Positions 1 to 12,880 of a stretch of DNA of 64,000 bases are shown here, piece after piece. Source of the stretch: Phanerochaete sordida (taxonomy: Eukaryota > Basidiomycota > Agaricomycetes > Polyporales > Phanerochaetaceae); contig BPQB01000101.1 of assembly GCA_019973155.2 (NCBI GenBank), positions 42,675 through 106,674 on the forward strand, written 5' to 3'. The notes under the pieces were generated by a model. It saw nothing but the letters and a program-made list of their open reading frames with translations. It was not told the origin of the DNA and did not search any database. The position numbers were made by a program, and so were the translations under genes. Position 1 is the first letter of the stretch. Every line of letters starts with the position of its first letter.

Positions 1-1850
1 TATCAGGTGCGCATCGTGTCCGCTCTTCGGTAAGCCGCGCTGCTAAACGTCAGGTTGATCGCGGCGGTCAGAGTCGTTGGCTTGCCGAGCAACGAGCAGA
101 ACCCGTTCGATGCTACCAAGCTCAACGATGCCTTCGAGGTGCAATTTCGTGCGCTCGCCTACGGGCAGCCAATATACTGCGCTGCCACGGAGACGCAGCT
201 TCCGCCGAAGAAGCGTCCTGACGCGGTACTCGTCGATGTACGTCCATAACCGCGTCTTTCTCTGTGACAAAACCCTCCTTTTGGTCCACCTCATCGTTAA
301 CTCCTGCTGACGCGTCCGTCAGATCTTTGGCATCGAGCTCCTGCGTATTGTGCGCGCGGCAAGCCCACAGACGAAGGTATGGGCCTCTGGTCCGGGCTCC
401 GTGAGCATCATGTACACGGTCCTCGGTCCCTTCGGACGGGATAGCGCCGGTCTCCTCCAGAGGCGCGTTGATGAACACATGGCCGCCACCGGCAAGGACC
501 TCGTCCAGGCCTCACTTGAGGTACGTGCTCCCATGCATCGTGTTCTGTGCGCACGATGAGCTGATAGAAGTTGCTGCAGGTCGTGGCGAGCCCGAGCGAC
601 GAGGTTGTCGAGACTCCGGGCTTCCAGCCGATGTACAAATACGAGAACTTCCCCCAACAAGTGCGTCTGTCGTGCACCATACACCGCTGATCTGCGGCCA
701 GCCCATCATGGACCTGCCTATTATCGGCCTGCTGCATCTCGGTGCCTCCAGGTGCGTGCTGACGACCACTATCGTATCTTCCGCTCATCATAGCTCTCAG
801 CCTCATCCACGAGTGTGATGCTTTTGTCACAGCGACGATGCCGACCTACGATCCACCCGCAGGCATAAATGCCTTCGACGATTTCTTCGCGCTCACCGGT
901 CGCAAGATGTACCTCCTCGGCCCGCTCATACCTGACACGAAGCGTGCCACTAATGTCAGCGCGCAGCAGGCGACAAATGCGCCTCAGATCACGACGTTCC
1001 TGCAGGGCGCGGTCGAGCGGTTTGGCGAGAAGTCGTTGGTCTATGTGGGTCTGCGAGCGATGCGCTGTGGAGGTAAGCTAACCAGTGCCTGAGTGTAGAT
1101 CGCGTTCGGTAGCATATTCTGGACGACCCAGCCGGACAGGCTCTGGACGCTGCTAGATGTGCTCATGGAGCGCAAGGTTCCGTTTGTAAGTCCACTTTCA
1201 TCTAGTATCTGCTATGCTTTAGTCGTAACGCTTGCTTAGATCCTCAGCCACGCGTCGCCCTTCGCGCAGATTCCAGATGAAGTCGCGCAGAAAGTGAAGG
1301 CCTCTGCGCTCGGCATGCTCACGCCCTGGGCACCGCAGCAGACTATCCTTGAGCATCCTGTACGCCTGTCTCTCCTCTTTAACCGTACGATTAGCTCATG
1401 TACCGCCAGGCTACTGGCTGGTTCGTCACCCATGCCGGCTTCAATAGCGTCACCGAAGCCATCGACGCCGGCGTTCCCCTGTGCGTTCTCCGTCTCACTA
1501 TCTCTCCAACGCACGACTGACACCGACCCAGGATCTGCTGGCCCTTTGGTGCAGACCAGCCGCTGAACACCCAGCTCCTCACCACAGAGCTCGACGTCGC
1601 GTACGAGCTCACCGAGGTGCGCACCGGACCGCACGCACGCAAGCCCGTACATCGCACCGGTGTCGCGCCGACGTGCACACTGGAGTCAGTACGCGCAGAG
1701 ACACAGACGGTCCTGGACAAGGCGTTCGGCGAGGATGGAGCGCGCAAGCGCGAGAACATACGCAAGCTCCGCAGCGCGTCGAGGGAGCTCTGGGGCCAGG
1801 GCGGTTCGGCGCGGCTGGCGGCGTTGGAGCTGCTCGAGACATTGAATTAG
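1..1850 (+). CDS. UDP-glycosyltransferase, 3' part (5' end outside window)
   Basis: Family GT1 enzymes transfer a sugar from a UDP-sugar to a small acceptor such as a lipid, sterol or phenolic. The reading frame runs through several short introns. Supported exons lie near 54-237, 319-520, 580-660, then to 1044, 1099-1185, 1240-1359, 1410-1480 and 1532-1850. The joins near 700-830 are unsure. Joining 1044 to 1099 gives SLVYIAFGSIFW. The sugar-nucleotide signature then reads WAPQQTILEHP, ATGWFVTHAGFNS, EAIDAGVPLICWPFGADQP, with the conserved HAGFNS histidine and the GADQ motif. The frame ends at TAG/TAA-bounded sequence after ALELLETLN. The N-terminal acceptor half (for example NPFDATKLND) is partly present, but its start codon is upstream of base 1. 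The gene is convergent with the hydrolase that ends at 2120. Donor sugar and acceptor cannot be read from the sequence. Confidence 0.85.
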
Positions 1851-2119
1851 CGAGGACGTCAAGTGTATGTGCACGAAGCGATAGATCTCATATCACCACG
1901 TGTAATAGCGCCGTTGTACGGTGTGTCAGAAGGGCTCACGATGGTACATTGCTAGATGCGCCCCACACTCCGTTGTTTATGCTCTCTGAGTACAGGAAAA
2001 CTGAGGACGATGACTGCGTAGCTAGCCGCTGTACCATCGCAGACGGTCACTCTTGTAGGCGCAGCGCGGTAGCATGAAGGAGAGAGATATGATGGACATG
2101 GAAGGGTACAAAGGGGCGG

Positions 2120-3340
2120 CTACGTCTTCTGCTCTTTGCTTCGGGCGAAAAATGTCTCGAGCTCCCGAGCAGTCTCTTCGGCGTGGGTGACGATGAGGTC
2201 GTGTATTGCGCCTTCGAACGTGGTCAAGGTTGCAATGTCGTCTCCTATCAACCCGCGGACGTGCGCAGCGAAGGTATACGGCACCACGGCGTCCTTTGTC
2301 CCCCACACAAGCAGCACCCGCCCGTCGGGCGCGCCAGCCTCCATGCGCTTGCGCATCTCCTTCCCGAGCTGCACGAAGGTCGGCGTGAGGCCGCATATGG
2401 GGCCGTCGCGGATGGTGCTCGCGACAGCAGCGTTGAATCCGGGGAGGTTTGCGCTCTGGATGTGGACGATCTCGTCGAGAGCGCTATCGAAACGCGACGC
2501 GCTTCCCGACAGGCGGCGGAGATACACTCGGAATGGCGCGCTCGACCGGACGAGCTGTGCGAGCGGCGATGCGAGGAAGCGGAACATGCGCGGGAGGTCC
2601 GAGGGCGTCACGATACCCGTCGGGGCGATGAGCGCGACGTTGTCCCGGACAAGATGTGGGAACTGCACCGCGAACGCCGCAGCGATGCTGCCGCCCATCG
2701 ACGCTCCGCAGATGTTCGCGCCGTCCCAGCCTACACACTGGAGTAGTAGGGCAAGCTGTGTTGTAAACAGTGGGACGTCGTACGTCGTCTGTGGGGCGTC
2801 CGAGTAGCCGCGCCCGTAGAGGTCGTAGAGAAGTACGCGAAATCCGCGTTCGGCCAGGAGTACGGCAACGTCTTTCCAGATGAGCGCTGGCATGCTGAGG
2901 CCCGGAATCAGCACAATCTACGCAGCGCTCCCGCCAAATCAACATGGTACACATGGGGTTAAACGCAAATGGCATACCTTGGTCCCGTCCTCTGGACCTA
3001 GCAGCCAGTACCTCGTCCGCCCGAGTGGGAGGCTTGCGTACGCCCCTCCAGTGAAGGCATCCTCCGGATAGATCTGCCAGCTCCTGAAATGCGTCGGAAG
3101 AGTCGCAAGCGATGGATGCACCAAAACGGCCTTGGGTATATGAGGGGCAGAGTTTAGAAAATAGAGAGCGACGAGAATCGCAGGCAGCGCGAGGAGAGAG
3201 AGGATGATGTACTGGGAGGAGGGCGCGGATGTCGCGAACGCGTCGACCAAGTTTGAAAGCATGTGTGCAGCGGTTGGGATGCACTCTTCCACAGTCGCTG
3301 TAGTGCGCGATGACGGAACAGGCCCAGATACTTGTGACAT
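2120..3340 (-). CDS. Membrane-anchored alpha/beta hydrolase
   Basis: Two exons (3340-2978 and 2917-2120) with a 60 bp GT..AG intron give about 386 residues. I chose the ATG at 3340 (MSQVSGPVPSS); the frame is open further up, but the start of the upstream sequence looks unlike protein. The N-terminal half has one strongly hydrophobic helix (IILSLLALPAILVALYFL, about residues 40-60), so the enzyme is probably membrane-bound with its catalytic domain following. The hydrolase fold shows an oxyanion segment IVLIPGLSMPALIW, the nucleophile elbow GASMGG (GxSxG), the acid loop VWGTKDAVVP, and a late histidine in FEGAIHDLIV. These give the Ser-Asp-His triad. The fold covers esterases, lipases and epoxide hydrolases; the substrate is unknown. 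It is transcribed in the same direction as the MFS and desaturase genes upstream of it, with a gap of 443 bp. Confidence 0.85.
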
Positions 3341-3783
3341 GTTCCAACGACGAGTGGATTGGGTCACGATATATATTCTGGCGGTAAACATGGTTCTATA
3401 TGACGAATTACTTCGTCAGCAATCAGCATTATGGCACTTCACGTACAAGCGAAGGATCTGCTTCGCTTTCCCACGGCCAGCTCCTGCACGTTGGCAAACC
3501 ATACGTCCACGTCAGATGACTGATGATAATGTAGTACAATCAGAGCATACCCTCGTGGTTGGTCCCCAGCTTCGCTTGAGTCAGGGGACTCAGATGTCTG
3601 TAAGCAGCGTGCAGCGGCACTACACCTTCGCACCGGAGAGGAAGTGGTTGGGGCGGTGAGAAGCCAATTAAATTTGAACCTGCGCGCGAAGGCCTGTCGA
3701 TGATGTAATTCGGCAGATCGAAGCCATCTTTAAAATTTGAACAGTCCTAGCTAGCGATTCGAGAAGCCACAACGGATACCCAG
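3341..3783. other. Intergenic, no gene seen
   Basis: This stretch separates the hydrolase start from the MFS stop codon. It holds only short frames that look like chance. It would include the hydrolase promoter; a tataTATT-like stretch occurs near 3370-3376, about 35 bp upstream of the chosen hydrolase ATG. Confidence 0.4.
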
Positions 3784-6037
3784 TCACTCCTTGGGCAGGC
3801 TTGGCGCTTCCAAATTCGACTCGGTGGGTGCGCTGCTGCGGTCCGCGTCCTCGTCCATCGCCCACTTCTTATCGACCTCGCCATGCAGCGACAGGCCCTT
3901 CATCATCAAGGACGCGAGGACACCGATGCCCGAAATCCCTGTGAGCACCTGCCAAAGCACCCTGAGGCTCCCCGCAAACGCGACGCGCGCCTCCGTGCGC
4001 AGCGGCTCCTCCAGCGACGCGATCGCGGGGATAGCGGAGTACGCGACGGCCGCGCCCTGCGGGAACTGTGCGCTGAACGCGGGCGGGAGCCGCTGCGCGA
4101 GCTGCGTCTGCAGCACGGCGGTGCCGATGGTGACGCCCCAGACCTACGAGCTGACGTCAGCGGCGGCCGCGCGGGAGTGGAGGAGACGCACCCCGGCGAG
4201 CGAGCGGCAGAAGAACATGAGCGCGAGCGCGCGCGCATTCTCCTCCACGGGCAGTGGCGCAAGGACCGGGAAGTACGTCGCGGGGTAGAGCAGTCCGCTG
4301 CCGATGCTGAGCATGACGGAGAACCCTGTCGTCGCCGCGATGCTCGAGCCCACGGTGAGGGTCGAGAGCCCGCCGACAGACGCGATGTAGAACGCCCAGC
4401 CGGCCCACAGTACTTCGCGGTAGCGCTTCGTGATCGCGATGAATGCGCCGTTGAGAAGCATCGTCGGGCCGACGACAGCGTTCAGCCCGAGCAGGTCGAT
4501 GCCGGAGCGCCCGGGTGATGCGCCCCAGCAGGCTTGAAAGAACGTCGGCAGGAAATCTGTAAGCGGGTGAGTGGTGGCCCTGAAGCATAAGACGATGGAC
4601 TAATCACTTACACAGCGAGGTGACGGTGACCAGTGGAGATATAAAGCTCTGGATATAGCTATTGCATGAATTCAGCGGTACTGGACGGCGGACACAGGGC
4701 CAAAAATCGTACCCGCTGACTGTCGTCCTATTTGATATGAGGAGAAAAGGCACCTGGAAAGGGCCACAAAGGTCAGTGACAAGCGGCTCGAGTATCGCTA
4801 GGACGTACCAGTGGCTCCTTTGCAAGCGTCGCCTCGTAGACGAAGAATAGTACAATGGATCCCACGCCGGTGATAAGGGGGGCAAGCACTTGCGCAGAGG
4901 ACCAGGGAAAACGAACGTCGGCCCAGCTCAGGGCAATAATGACGGCACTTGTGCCTCCGATAATGAGTAGGTTTCCTCTGGAACCGCTGGCATGAGCCTT
5001 GAAGCGACATCGCGAAGAGAAGCACTTACATCCAATCCATCCTCCCTAGCTTTTCTCGCAGAGATCCTCGGGGCGTCTTGACCCGCAGGAACAGCACGAC
5101 TAATGCTGCGGAGAGTCCCGTCAGAGGAATGTTGATGTCTGACAAGCGCGACCGTCAGTCACACGACACAGGATCTCAGCATCGTTTGCCAGGCAACGCA
5201 CAAAAAAGCCAGCGCCACAATCCTGGCTTCGACGCAAAAGCTCCTCCGATAATCGGACCCAGCGTAGCCGCAACGCCCCAGGTGCTGCTCCGCATGCGTT
5301 AGCGTCCGATGGTGCTTCAGCTGACGGAGGCCACTCACAAGCCGTTCAGACTGTTGTAGAGCGCGCGGTCCTTCAGCGGTACGAGGTCTGAGATTAGGAT
5401 GCTCGTGCTCGACACGATCCCGCCACCGCCTGCACCCTGCACGGCTGACCTTAGCGTGAGAAAGCGTATACTTGATTATTGACACAGAACGTACTGCGAG
5501 CGGCGATGAGCCAGTTCATGTTCCGCGCCGAGCCGCAGAGCGCGCTCCCAAGGGCGAACAGCGCAAGCCAGACAAGTGCTGAGCTTTTCCGACCGAAAGT
5601 CTAGGGATGTCAGCAATATATCCAGTATGTATGGAGTGACTCTGCGCACCTCTGCGATTGCGCCGGAAGCTGGGAGAAGGGCTGTCGATGCTAGGCCGTA
5701 CGCGGACGCAACCCAAACAAAGTCTCCGCTGTTCAGCTCGTGTGCAATTGTCGGCAGGACGGTCGAGACGGCGGACTGGAATAGAATGGGAGAGCTTAGT
5801 GCGCTGTTAGAGAGAATAGCTGTATCGTACGAATTCGAGTGCGGATAGGAACTGCGCAAGACAAATGGCGAGAAATACCAGCCAAAATCGCAGAGACTTT
5901 GTGACTGGTGTAGTTGGCGCATCTGCCTCTCCGTCGGACTTCGCTTCTTGCTCTCTCTGAGGGTCGACAGAGCCGGCCTTCTCGGTTACCCCGTCGACCT
6001 CAACCGCAACGACGTGAAGTTCGTCCGCGGCAGGCAT
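3784..6037 (-). CDS. Major facilitator superfamily exporter, DHA2/14-helix type
   Basis: Proton-driven drug or metabolite exporter of the plasma membrane. Exon 1 (6037-5831) starts at MPAADELHVV and ends in LAICLAQFLSALEF. Exon 2 (5775-5650) starts SAVSTVLPTIAHEL. Exon 3 starts at 5600 with TFGRKSSALVW, which carries the GRK loop between helices 2 and 3. Later exons give GAGGGGIVSSTSILISDLVP (the G-rich helix-5 motif typical of this family), a central set of helices, DFLPTFFQACWG, and the last exon ends SNLEAPSLPKE at 3784. About 8 or more introns of 45-70 bp interrupt the gene, so no single long frame shows. An acidic, hydrophilic N-terminus of about 45 residues precedes helix 1, as usual in fungal DHA2 proteins. 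I saw no broken frame, though not every splice site was proved. The gene lies between a hydrolase and a desaturase on the same strand, which would suit export of their product. Confidence 0.85.
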
Positions 6038-6686
6038 CGCGGGAGCAAGTGTCTGGCCTGCGCAGGAGCGAAGGTGAGAGGGACACAGACGGCAGATGTG
6101 CCGGTGAGCAAACCATAGCCGTATCTCGTGCAGAACGTCCGGCTTTGACGTGTCCTCGTGTGGGTCGTGTGAGACGAAAGCTTTGCAATCAGCGCAGCCG
6201 CTTCCTTTGATTTGGGGCCTGTACGAGAATAGAACGAATATCAAAGAAGGCGTAGTGTTCTCTGCACCTTCGATGGCAGAAGCGACTTCCCTCAGCCTCA
6301 ACCCAGCCTAACATCCGAGTGAGCTGGAGCATCTTCGCATGTAGGGGTACTTAGTCGGGTGGGATGTTGTCGAGATGGATGCCACGGTTCACTGATTACC
6401 GCAGGACGCAAGCGATCTGAACGGCGCAGGTACTCGTTATCTGCAAAGAAGTCGAAGTCGGAGCAGGCGTGGTTCAGTTCGAGGACGTGAGACTGTTGGG
6501 CGCTCTCTTATGTAATCCATTCTTGGCGCCAGGAAAGGAAGGTGCTGTTGAACAGCCTCATCTCCGCGGTCTGGGTGCAGAGACTGTGTTATCATGACTG
6601 GATATTCCGCGGAGCTACGAAGCGTGCACATATATCATCTCTCCATGCTTCGCGGCACATATTTATCAAGCCAGCCCCATGGCCCA
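6038..6686. other. Intergenic, no gene seen
   Basis: The gap between the MFS start and the desaturase stop holds only short frames without recognisable motifs. It must contain the MFS promoter and the desaturase 3' untranslated region. Confidence 0.4.
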
Positions 6687-8445
6687 TCAAGCAGGCTCCC
6701 GCACAGACTTCCCTTCACGGTTCCGATAGAAGACAATGTCCCCTGACGGACTGTTGAGTTGTTGATCCGGAAAAATGAAGCCAACGTACCAGTATCTTCC
6801 ACAAACTGACACTCGTTGTAGTTATCCCAGAGTGCTCGGAAAACCGGCTTGTCGGAGTAGAAGTAGTGTTCGCCGAGGAACGCCTTGAGGTGCTCGGTCG
6901 CAGCAGCGCCGTTATCTGCACGAGACTGAAGTCAGACGGGGGCCATTGGGCGTGGACAGATAATGCCACAAAAACTTACAAAAGGGCATCTTGGGGAAGA
7001 AATGGTGTGCCACATGGTAGTGCGAGATCCCGTGGAGGAAGAATCGCCCGTGCCAACCCAGGAAGTCGCGGTCCATCGTGGCAGCCGCGCCGCGCGCAAA
7101 CGTCCACACGTTGGCGCGGTAGTGTGGGAGGACCGGGTCGGTGTGATGCAGGTATGTTAGCAGAACCAGCCAGTGGTTGACGCAGAACCAGGGCACGCCG
7201 TAGTACATGGCGACCGTCAGTGTGCCCCACTTTTGGCACGCCATCCAGAACGCCCACAGGGCTGCCGCCACTCCAATGTCTGACACGACAACAGCAGTTC
7301 GCTGTGTCTCCTTGAAGAGCACGGAATTTGCTGGAAAACAGGATCAGCGTGCGTCGCTGAAGGATAGAGCTGAACCTACGATTGAAATGACTCGTCCACT
7401 CTGGGTATTCTCTCTGGCCCGATGTGTTATATACTGGAGATAACGTTCGGCATGAGGAGCTAGCTGAGACTTGAATTGAGCTTACTGAGATATGCAGGGT
7501 ACGCGAAGAGCTGCATTAGCACCATCTTGAAGAGCGTGTACACAGGCGCGTCGCCCAGGTATTCGTCGTAGTTCGGACCATCATCGGACGGCTCTGGGAT
7601 CTTGTATTCGCTCCTCGTGTGCGGCACGTAGACCTCGTCGTTCTCCATCGAGGCGTGATTCATATGGTGGCGGTGGTGTGATATCTTCCAGCTGAAGTAC
7701 GGCGTGAACATCGACGTGTGTATCGCCTGCCGATAGTTCTACTGTTAGATCATCTGCGGAACGCCTGCCTGCAACTGCAACTCACATAGCCAACCACATC
7801 AGATATCCATTGATGGTCGGAGAAGCCGCCGTGGCCGCACTATCACGTCGTCAGGTGCCGCATGGAGGAGGGCTCAGCGCTGTCATACCTCATGGCCGAT
7901 GACCCATAGTCCCATGAAGACGAGGCCTTGGAACCACCAGCTGAAGTCCGTCAGCTATCGCAGGAGTTAGGCATTTAGCGTCAACATGGCACGTACTATA
8001 CTAGCCACAAGGAGCACTTGAGGATCAGAGGGCCCCAAGCATTGTCGAAAGGAAACACCCGAGTCTCCCGGGCGTAGGCGCAGATGCTGTCGATGCGAAG
8101 GGCAGAAATCCACAGTGCGACGGCCATCGCGACGTCGCGCGCCAGATACGACATGGCGCGCGCGGTGCTGCGCACGAAGAGATGGGCCGGGACCGCCTTG
8201 CGGACGTCGTCCATGGTCCTGATCGTTCAGAACACGTGAGCCAAGAATGCGCATGGCGGCATGGAGTACGGCACGACGCACCAGTCAAAGGGCTTGAAGC
8301 CTGCGGTTTCGGCTACCTCATCTTCCGCGACCGGTGCTGTAGGATGGGACGCGGGACGTGCTGCGACTTTGGAGGAACAGTCTGAGGGTGCTGCGGCGTC
8401 CGCGACGCCTGAAGCCGTGCAAATGTGGCGGGAGTCTACGCCCAT
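6687..8445 (-). CDS. Delta-12 fatty acid desaturase (FAD2-like)
   Basis: Membrane di-iron enzyme of the endoplasmic reticulum that inserts a double bond at carbon 12 of oleoyl chains. Exon 1 (8445-8282) starts MGVDSRHIC and joins at 8218 to give KPFDWTMDDVRKAVPAHLF, the usual start of the fungal enzyme. The three histidine boxes are HECGH (split by the intron near 7,840-7,895), HHRHH (near 7,670-7,685) and HVAHH (near 7,005-7,020). Other family blocks are YNTSGQREYPEWTSHFN, which needs two short introns near 7,330-7,490, and HTDPVLPHY. The last exon reads DTGDIVFYRNREGKSV and ends with TGA at 6687-6689. Length and order of blocks match fungal Delta-12 enzymes. Related proteins in fungi also act as acetylenases or Delta-15 desaturases, and box sequence alone does not separate these. 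Several introns are under 65 bp. Confidence 0.92.
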
Positions 8446-10046
8446 CGCTGTCGATAGAGAAGAGATTAACTCTGAGACAGCGCAAGTGACAGCGGTAGTT
8501 AGACGTACTGGAGTTATATCTGTGTGTGGCCGTACACAGGGTAGATGAATGCGGGGCTTTGATAAGCGTGTCACGAGAGATGAATTTGTGCGTTATGCGT
8601 GGGAGGCTACTACGCTCGGCCGAGGCCAGTGGTACGCTGGCACCATGTTTGTGGACGCCTCTTCACGCCCAAGATGTTGTCTTTCCATCTCGGCTGTCTT
8701 CGAGAGATCCTCTGTAAGTCCTCGCATCTTCGAGGGTGCCTTCGAGGAGAGCAGATCGGCACACTGTTGCGGCGGACATAGACACGCGTCTCGTACCTGC
8801 AGCTTCTCCTTCTCACCTAATGGCAGCTCCGCGGGACGTACCTGCACAAGCTGTAAGAGATATTCAATGGCGCCCACACGGGTCTCGACGCTTTAGAGCA
8901 CAACTATTACATCGTAAAAGGTGATTGATAGGGCACCGCGAGGTCATGCGACTCAGGTCGCGGCTCCTGGACGACTTGCGGGCGCAGTGAGGAGCAGTGC
9001 AGGTCACGTACATCCCGGAAGCAGCGTGGCGTTCTCAGGCGTCGCGTGGCGAAACATCTTTTGCCAGAAGTACATGAATTACTCAGAGGCGATAGGGCAT
9101 CTTCATGAAGGCCGGTCATATCGTCCTGAGAGAGCGTGTAATACGCGTCAAAGTCGGCGAGCACAGAGCAAAGAAGACACACATTACAACCTTGGGAGAG
9201 TACCGCGGTAACGCCTCAGCTGCGATAGAAGCATGGACAGAGAGCTGCAGAAGCTGAGGACGGGCAATCTGCGTGGCGTCGTGTTGGGAAGATAAATTTA
9301 CCCACACTTATTGTCGCTTCGTCGATGGGATAAAATGCGTACCTTTTCCAGAATATGGAGTCTAGCATGCAAGAGTATGCAGTACTGTATAAGATAGACT
9401 CTACGTATCCGCGTTCAGTTTTCGCTGGTGACATTAGGGACGCAACACACTGCGCAACGTACCCGGGAAAACGCTGCTGCCCCTGATAGACGCCATATGG
9501 CCGCGCCTCGGGAATGCCGTATTAACGCCGAGTGAACCCCGGGCACTGGCCGACTGTCCAACTCTAACATCTTCCCGTCCAGAGATTCTGCAACACGCAG
9601 GGTCGGAATCTCACAGAGCGGCATAACGCCCTTGCTCCGATCCACATGTGCATGACATGCATTCTATCGTGGCGGTGCATATTCAAATGTTCGATACAAA
9701 TCAACGTTCTCTGATAGTACCGTCTTCCGACAGTCGCGCTGATGTCTCTACATCCTTCCCACAGAGCTTTCAGCTGCGTTTGATGCAAATCTCGACGCAG
9801 CGACTATCTCCTCCGCTCGATCCCACACCTATCTGCCATGTGATAGCTCCCGTACGGGCCCTACGACAACCAACACTCCATCCGTCGTTGCGTTCACTCG
9901 TTTGGCACCAAGTCTGCTGCTGCATCGTGATGTCCGGCAGAGATCATCACAACAAGGTACTGTGGGCGCGGAAGGAAAATCATCGGAAAGTCAACGTCGC
10001 GCTTGAAAAGAGAGTGAGGGAAGGGTCGGAGCTCGTCGCGTAGACG
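8446..10046. other. Gene-poor stretch with weak coding traces
   Basis: No gene can be supported. On the plus strand two protein-like pieces occur: 8,549-8,715 (a frame containing RDEFVRYAWEATTLGRGQWY) and about 8,820-8,920 (EIFNGAHTGLDALEHNYYIV, reached only by skipping stops). A further piece near 9,100-9,210 reads GHIVLRERVIRVKVGEHRAK. They could be exons of one unrecognised or decayed plus-strand gene. I could not join them into one frame and recognise no family. The rest, up to the start at 10,047, looks non-coding and would include the promoter of the next gene. Confidence 0.3.
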
Positions 10047-12043
10047 ATGGCCCTCTCAGTCGAGCAGTTCGCTGGCCCGCTCTTTGTATGCATATGTGTC
10101 GCGCTCATGTGAGTTTTCTTCGGTACAGATACTTACGACGCCGCTGACTCTTCCTGCAGCCTCTTTGGAGTATTCACCACTCAGGTGTACTTCTATTGGG
10201 GGACGTATGAGGAAGACACCACCCCCATGAAGTTCATGGTGCTCTCTATGTGGTTCGTGCATAATTATTGTCACGACAATCCTTCATTAAATTTTGCACT
10301 AGGCTCCTGGAGGCAGTTCACACCGTGTTCTGCATCGACCTGATGTACCAGTATTTTATCCGCGACTTTGGTAACGCCGACGCGTTGGATATTGTACCAT
10401 GGTGAGTCAATTAATCGTTGATACTGCGAGCTTGACGTCATCCCGGACACAGGACGGTTGGGGTAGGTCATCGTAGCATGCCTCGCATCCGTTCTTCTCT
10501 GATCATACTCCGGAAATCAGGGCACAGTTTTCTTGGAGGTATGCGTCCTATCAGCCCTCGATCGCCTGTGAACATTTGCTAAAACCCATAAACACAGATT
10601 ACCATTGTCGCTATGTGTCAAGGGTGTGCTGAGGTTTTTACGACGCTCCCATACATCACACTGAAAATCGCCGCTCCTACAGGTTCTACATTGTCCGAAT
10701 CTGGCACTGTACGTCGCCACCCTCGCTTGCTATCATTCCTCCCACTAAGTCGCTATTGCTATCGGCAGTGAGCCACAATAACAAGCTCGCCACCTTGGTT
10801 CCAGTACGTTCGGTATGAACGTGTATATGGGAGCATCGCTGACCCAGTACCTAGACAGTGACATTGGCATGCAGGCTGGGTACGTCGATATATCCACCGG
10901 TATACAGCTTATCCTAATCTACGCGCAGTCTTCGGACTGGGTGGGCGTCCCTGAATTTCTTCCTTCATCTGTCGTTAATCCTGCTATCATGTATATCGCA
11001 ATTATTTAGCCACAGGATCTTTACTGTGAGTAGACCTGCCGCCACACTGCAGAATGCCAGGCTAACGCAGTATCATAGCTACCGTTTCACCAAATGGGAC
11101 CAGTTTCGCCAACACAAGGGTCCGCTGGTGCGTACGTTCCTGCATTCATCGCAAAAGAGTGACTGACTTCCAACCTCACATAGGCGACTTTGAACTGTGG
11201 CCTTGCACTCGCAGCGGTGGTAGACCTCCTCTGTACCCTGCTACTTACCTACTATCTTCGTCAGCATCGGACGAGCTTCCGCCGGTGAGCACGTCCTCTA
11301 AGCTGCTGAACGCACTCGCCTGACACTCTGAAGTACTCGCCGTATGGTTCAAACCCTCATCTTCTACACGGTCAATACGGGCGCGCTTACCATGTAAGCG
11401 ACGAGCCGTGCATCACGCTGAATCGCGAACTGAACTGCTGCCAGGGCCTTCTCTGTGGCGATTTTATTCATGGTAACACTGACTGCACTCACTTCCGCGA
11501 GTCATCTCAACATATGTTCTGCAGTTCAATTTCGTGGAAGGAAGCCTGCTATTCGCTGGCATGGTCGAAATTGTCAGCAAATGTGAGTATATAGCTTTCG
11601 TCACGCGTTCACTGCTGACACGGGGCCACGGGCACGACCAGTGTACGCCAACTCGGCGGTGGCCATGTACGTCCCCTCTCGCTAGGACAGACCGCGCCGC
11701 ACTGACTTCCCACTCACCAGGATCAACGCTCGGCAGCACATCAAGAATCAGAGCCGCGGCGATGGAAGCCTGAACACCATTCCCTTGTCCATCCGCGGGC
11801 CTCCGTCCTACGGCAACAACAGCGAGACGGTGAGTGCCACACTATAGCTCAAATCCGCTCGCCCGACTGATTGTGTTCAGGACCGTGTTCGCGTCGCTAT
11901 CTTCAAGGATACTATCACCGATACCGTACGCAATCCCTTACTTTGAACTAATGCGACACTGACATGACACTCAGGCTCCCGGCGGAAGCATGAGTACCGA
12001 GAACGGGAAGGAGTCTCTAAAGAGCGGTTTTAACCTCGCGTAA
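10047..12043 (+). CDS. Seven-helix membrane protein, DUF6534-like
   Basis: The ATG at 10,047 opens MALSVEQFAGPLFVCICVAL and the frame ends at TAA 12,041-12,043 (SLKSGFNLA). At least eight short introns split the gene. In order, exons give LFGVFTTQVYFYWGTYEED, LLEAVHTVFCIDLMYQYF, ITIVAMCQG, FYIVRIWHLSHNNK, FGMNVYMGASLTQYLDSD, ATLNCGLALAAVVDLLCTLL, MVQTLIFYTVNTGALTM, a segment FVEGSLLFAGMVEIVSK, and then YANSAVAMINARQHIKNQ. The last block, following seven hydrophobic segments, matches the YANSxLAxLNARxxxR end of the DUF6534 family, which is greatly expanded in Agaricomycetes. The hydrophilic tail would be cytosolic. Function is unknown; the layout resembles a receptor, but no ligand or partner can be inferred. 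It reads in the same direction as the adenylation-carrier gene that follows. Confidence 0.8.
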
Positions 12044-12880
12044 GAGCGGGCGGCCCAGAATGTACGCTTCCAGGCCGCCTGATTGAATACTGCGCGGCCG
12101 AACCTGATCCGATGAGTATTTAACTTATGTATAAGGCAATTTCTATCGTGTGCAAAACAGAGGCGTAGCTAGAGGAAGTCATCCCTGATGCTCTGCATCA
12201 GCGATAACGCTCGGAGGCAAATCTCAGCATGCTACCGTTCCAACTACATATGACAAGATGTTGTGGATCTATAACGGTCCTCCAGCCTCACGCTGGCAAG
12301 ACGTGGCTGCATCTCGAGGCCTCTTATTCCCCCGAAATGTTTGACATGATGAAGATGGCATCGGTACCCATACGGAAGAAATAGCGCAACATTCCCTAGC
12401 ATGCTACCGAGTTATACCGCATGGATGTAAAGCGATGGCGAGAATCATCATGTCGTTCTTCTCCTGCGTTGCTAAATCAGATACGTAGGAAGCGCCTGCG
12501 GTGACAGCCTTGATCCCCGTCGAAATAATACCGCGCCCCAAGCCGTACCCGGCCCGTACTTCGTCGGCTGTATCACGGGTAGGCCGAGGTAGGAACACTC
12601 CCATGGAGCCGTCGTCGCATTCTCACGTCGACTAGAGGCGGGTTCTGAGTCAACATCTGTTCCATACCGGACGTGATGTCTGCACGCCAGCGTATACATT
12701 CCTGTCCACCCACGCCCTAACGATGGAGAGATCTCTTCAGGAAATGATACGATGTGCACGGCTCATTCTGAGTCCTGTATGATGTATCCCCCCCTCTGTC
12801 AACATTAGATAAACTGTGCATGGATATAAGCAAACGCTCCTCTGTTCGACGTTCTTCGCTATCGCGTGCTATCCCTGGCG
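12044..12880. other. Intergenic, no gene seen
   Basis: This 837 bp gap between two plus-strand genes has only short frames. The minus-strand frames at 12,404-12,759 show no motif and no plausible splice partners. The promoter of the adenylation-carrier gene must lie here. Confidence 0.4.

Noticed and set aside
2136..2807. 223-codon plus-strand frame opposite the hydrolase gene
   Set aside because: Antisense shadow of the alpha/beta hydrolase, which has a full set of motifs.
9648..10043. 131-codon plus frame just upstream of the seven-helix gene
   Set aside because: No motif and no similarity to the family's N-terminus; probably leader and promoter DNA.
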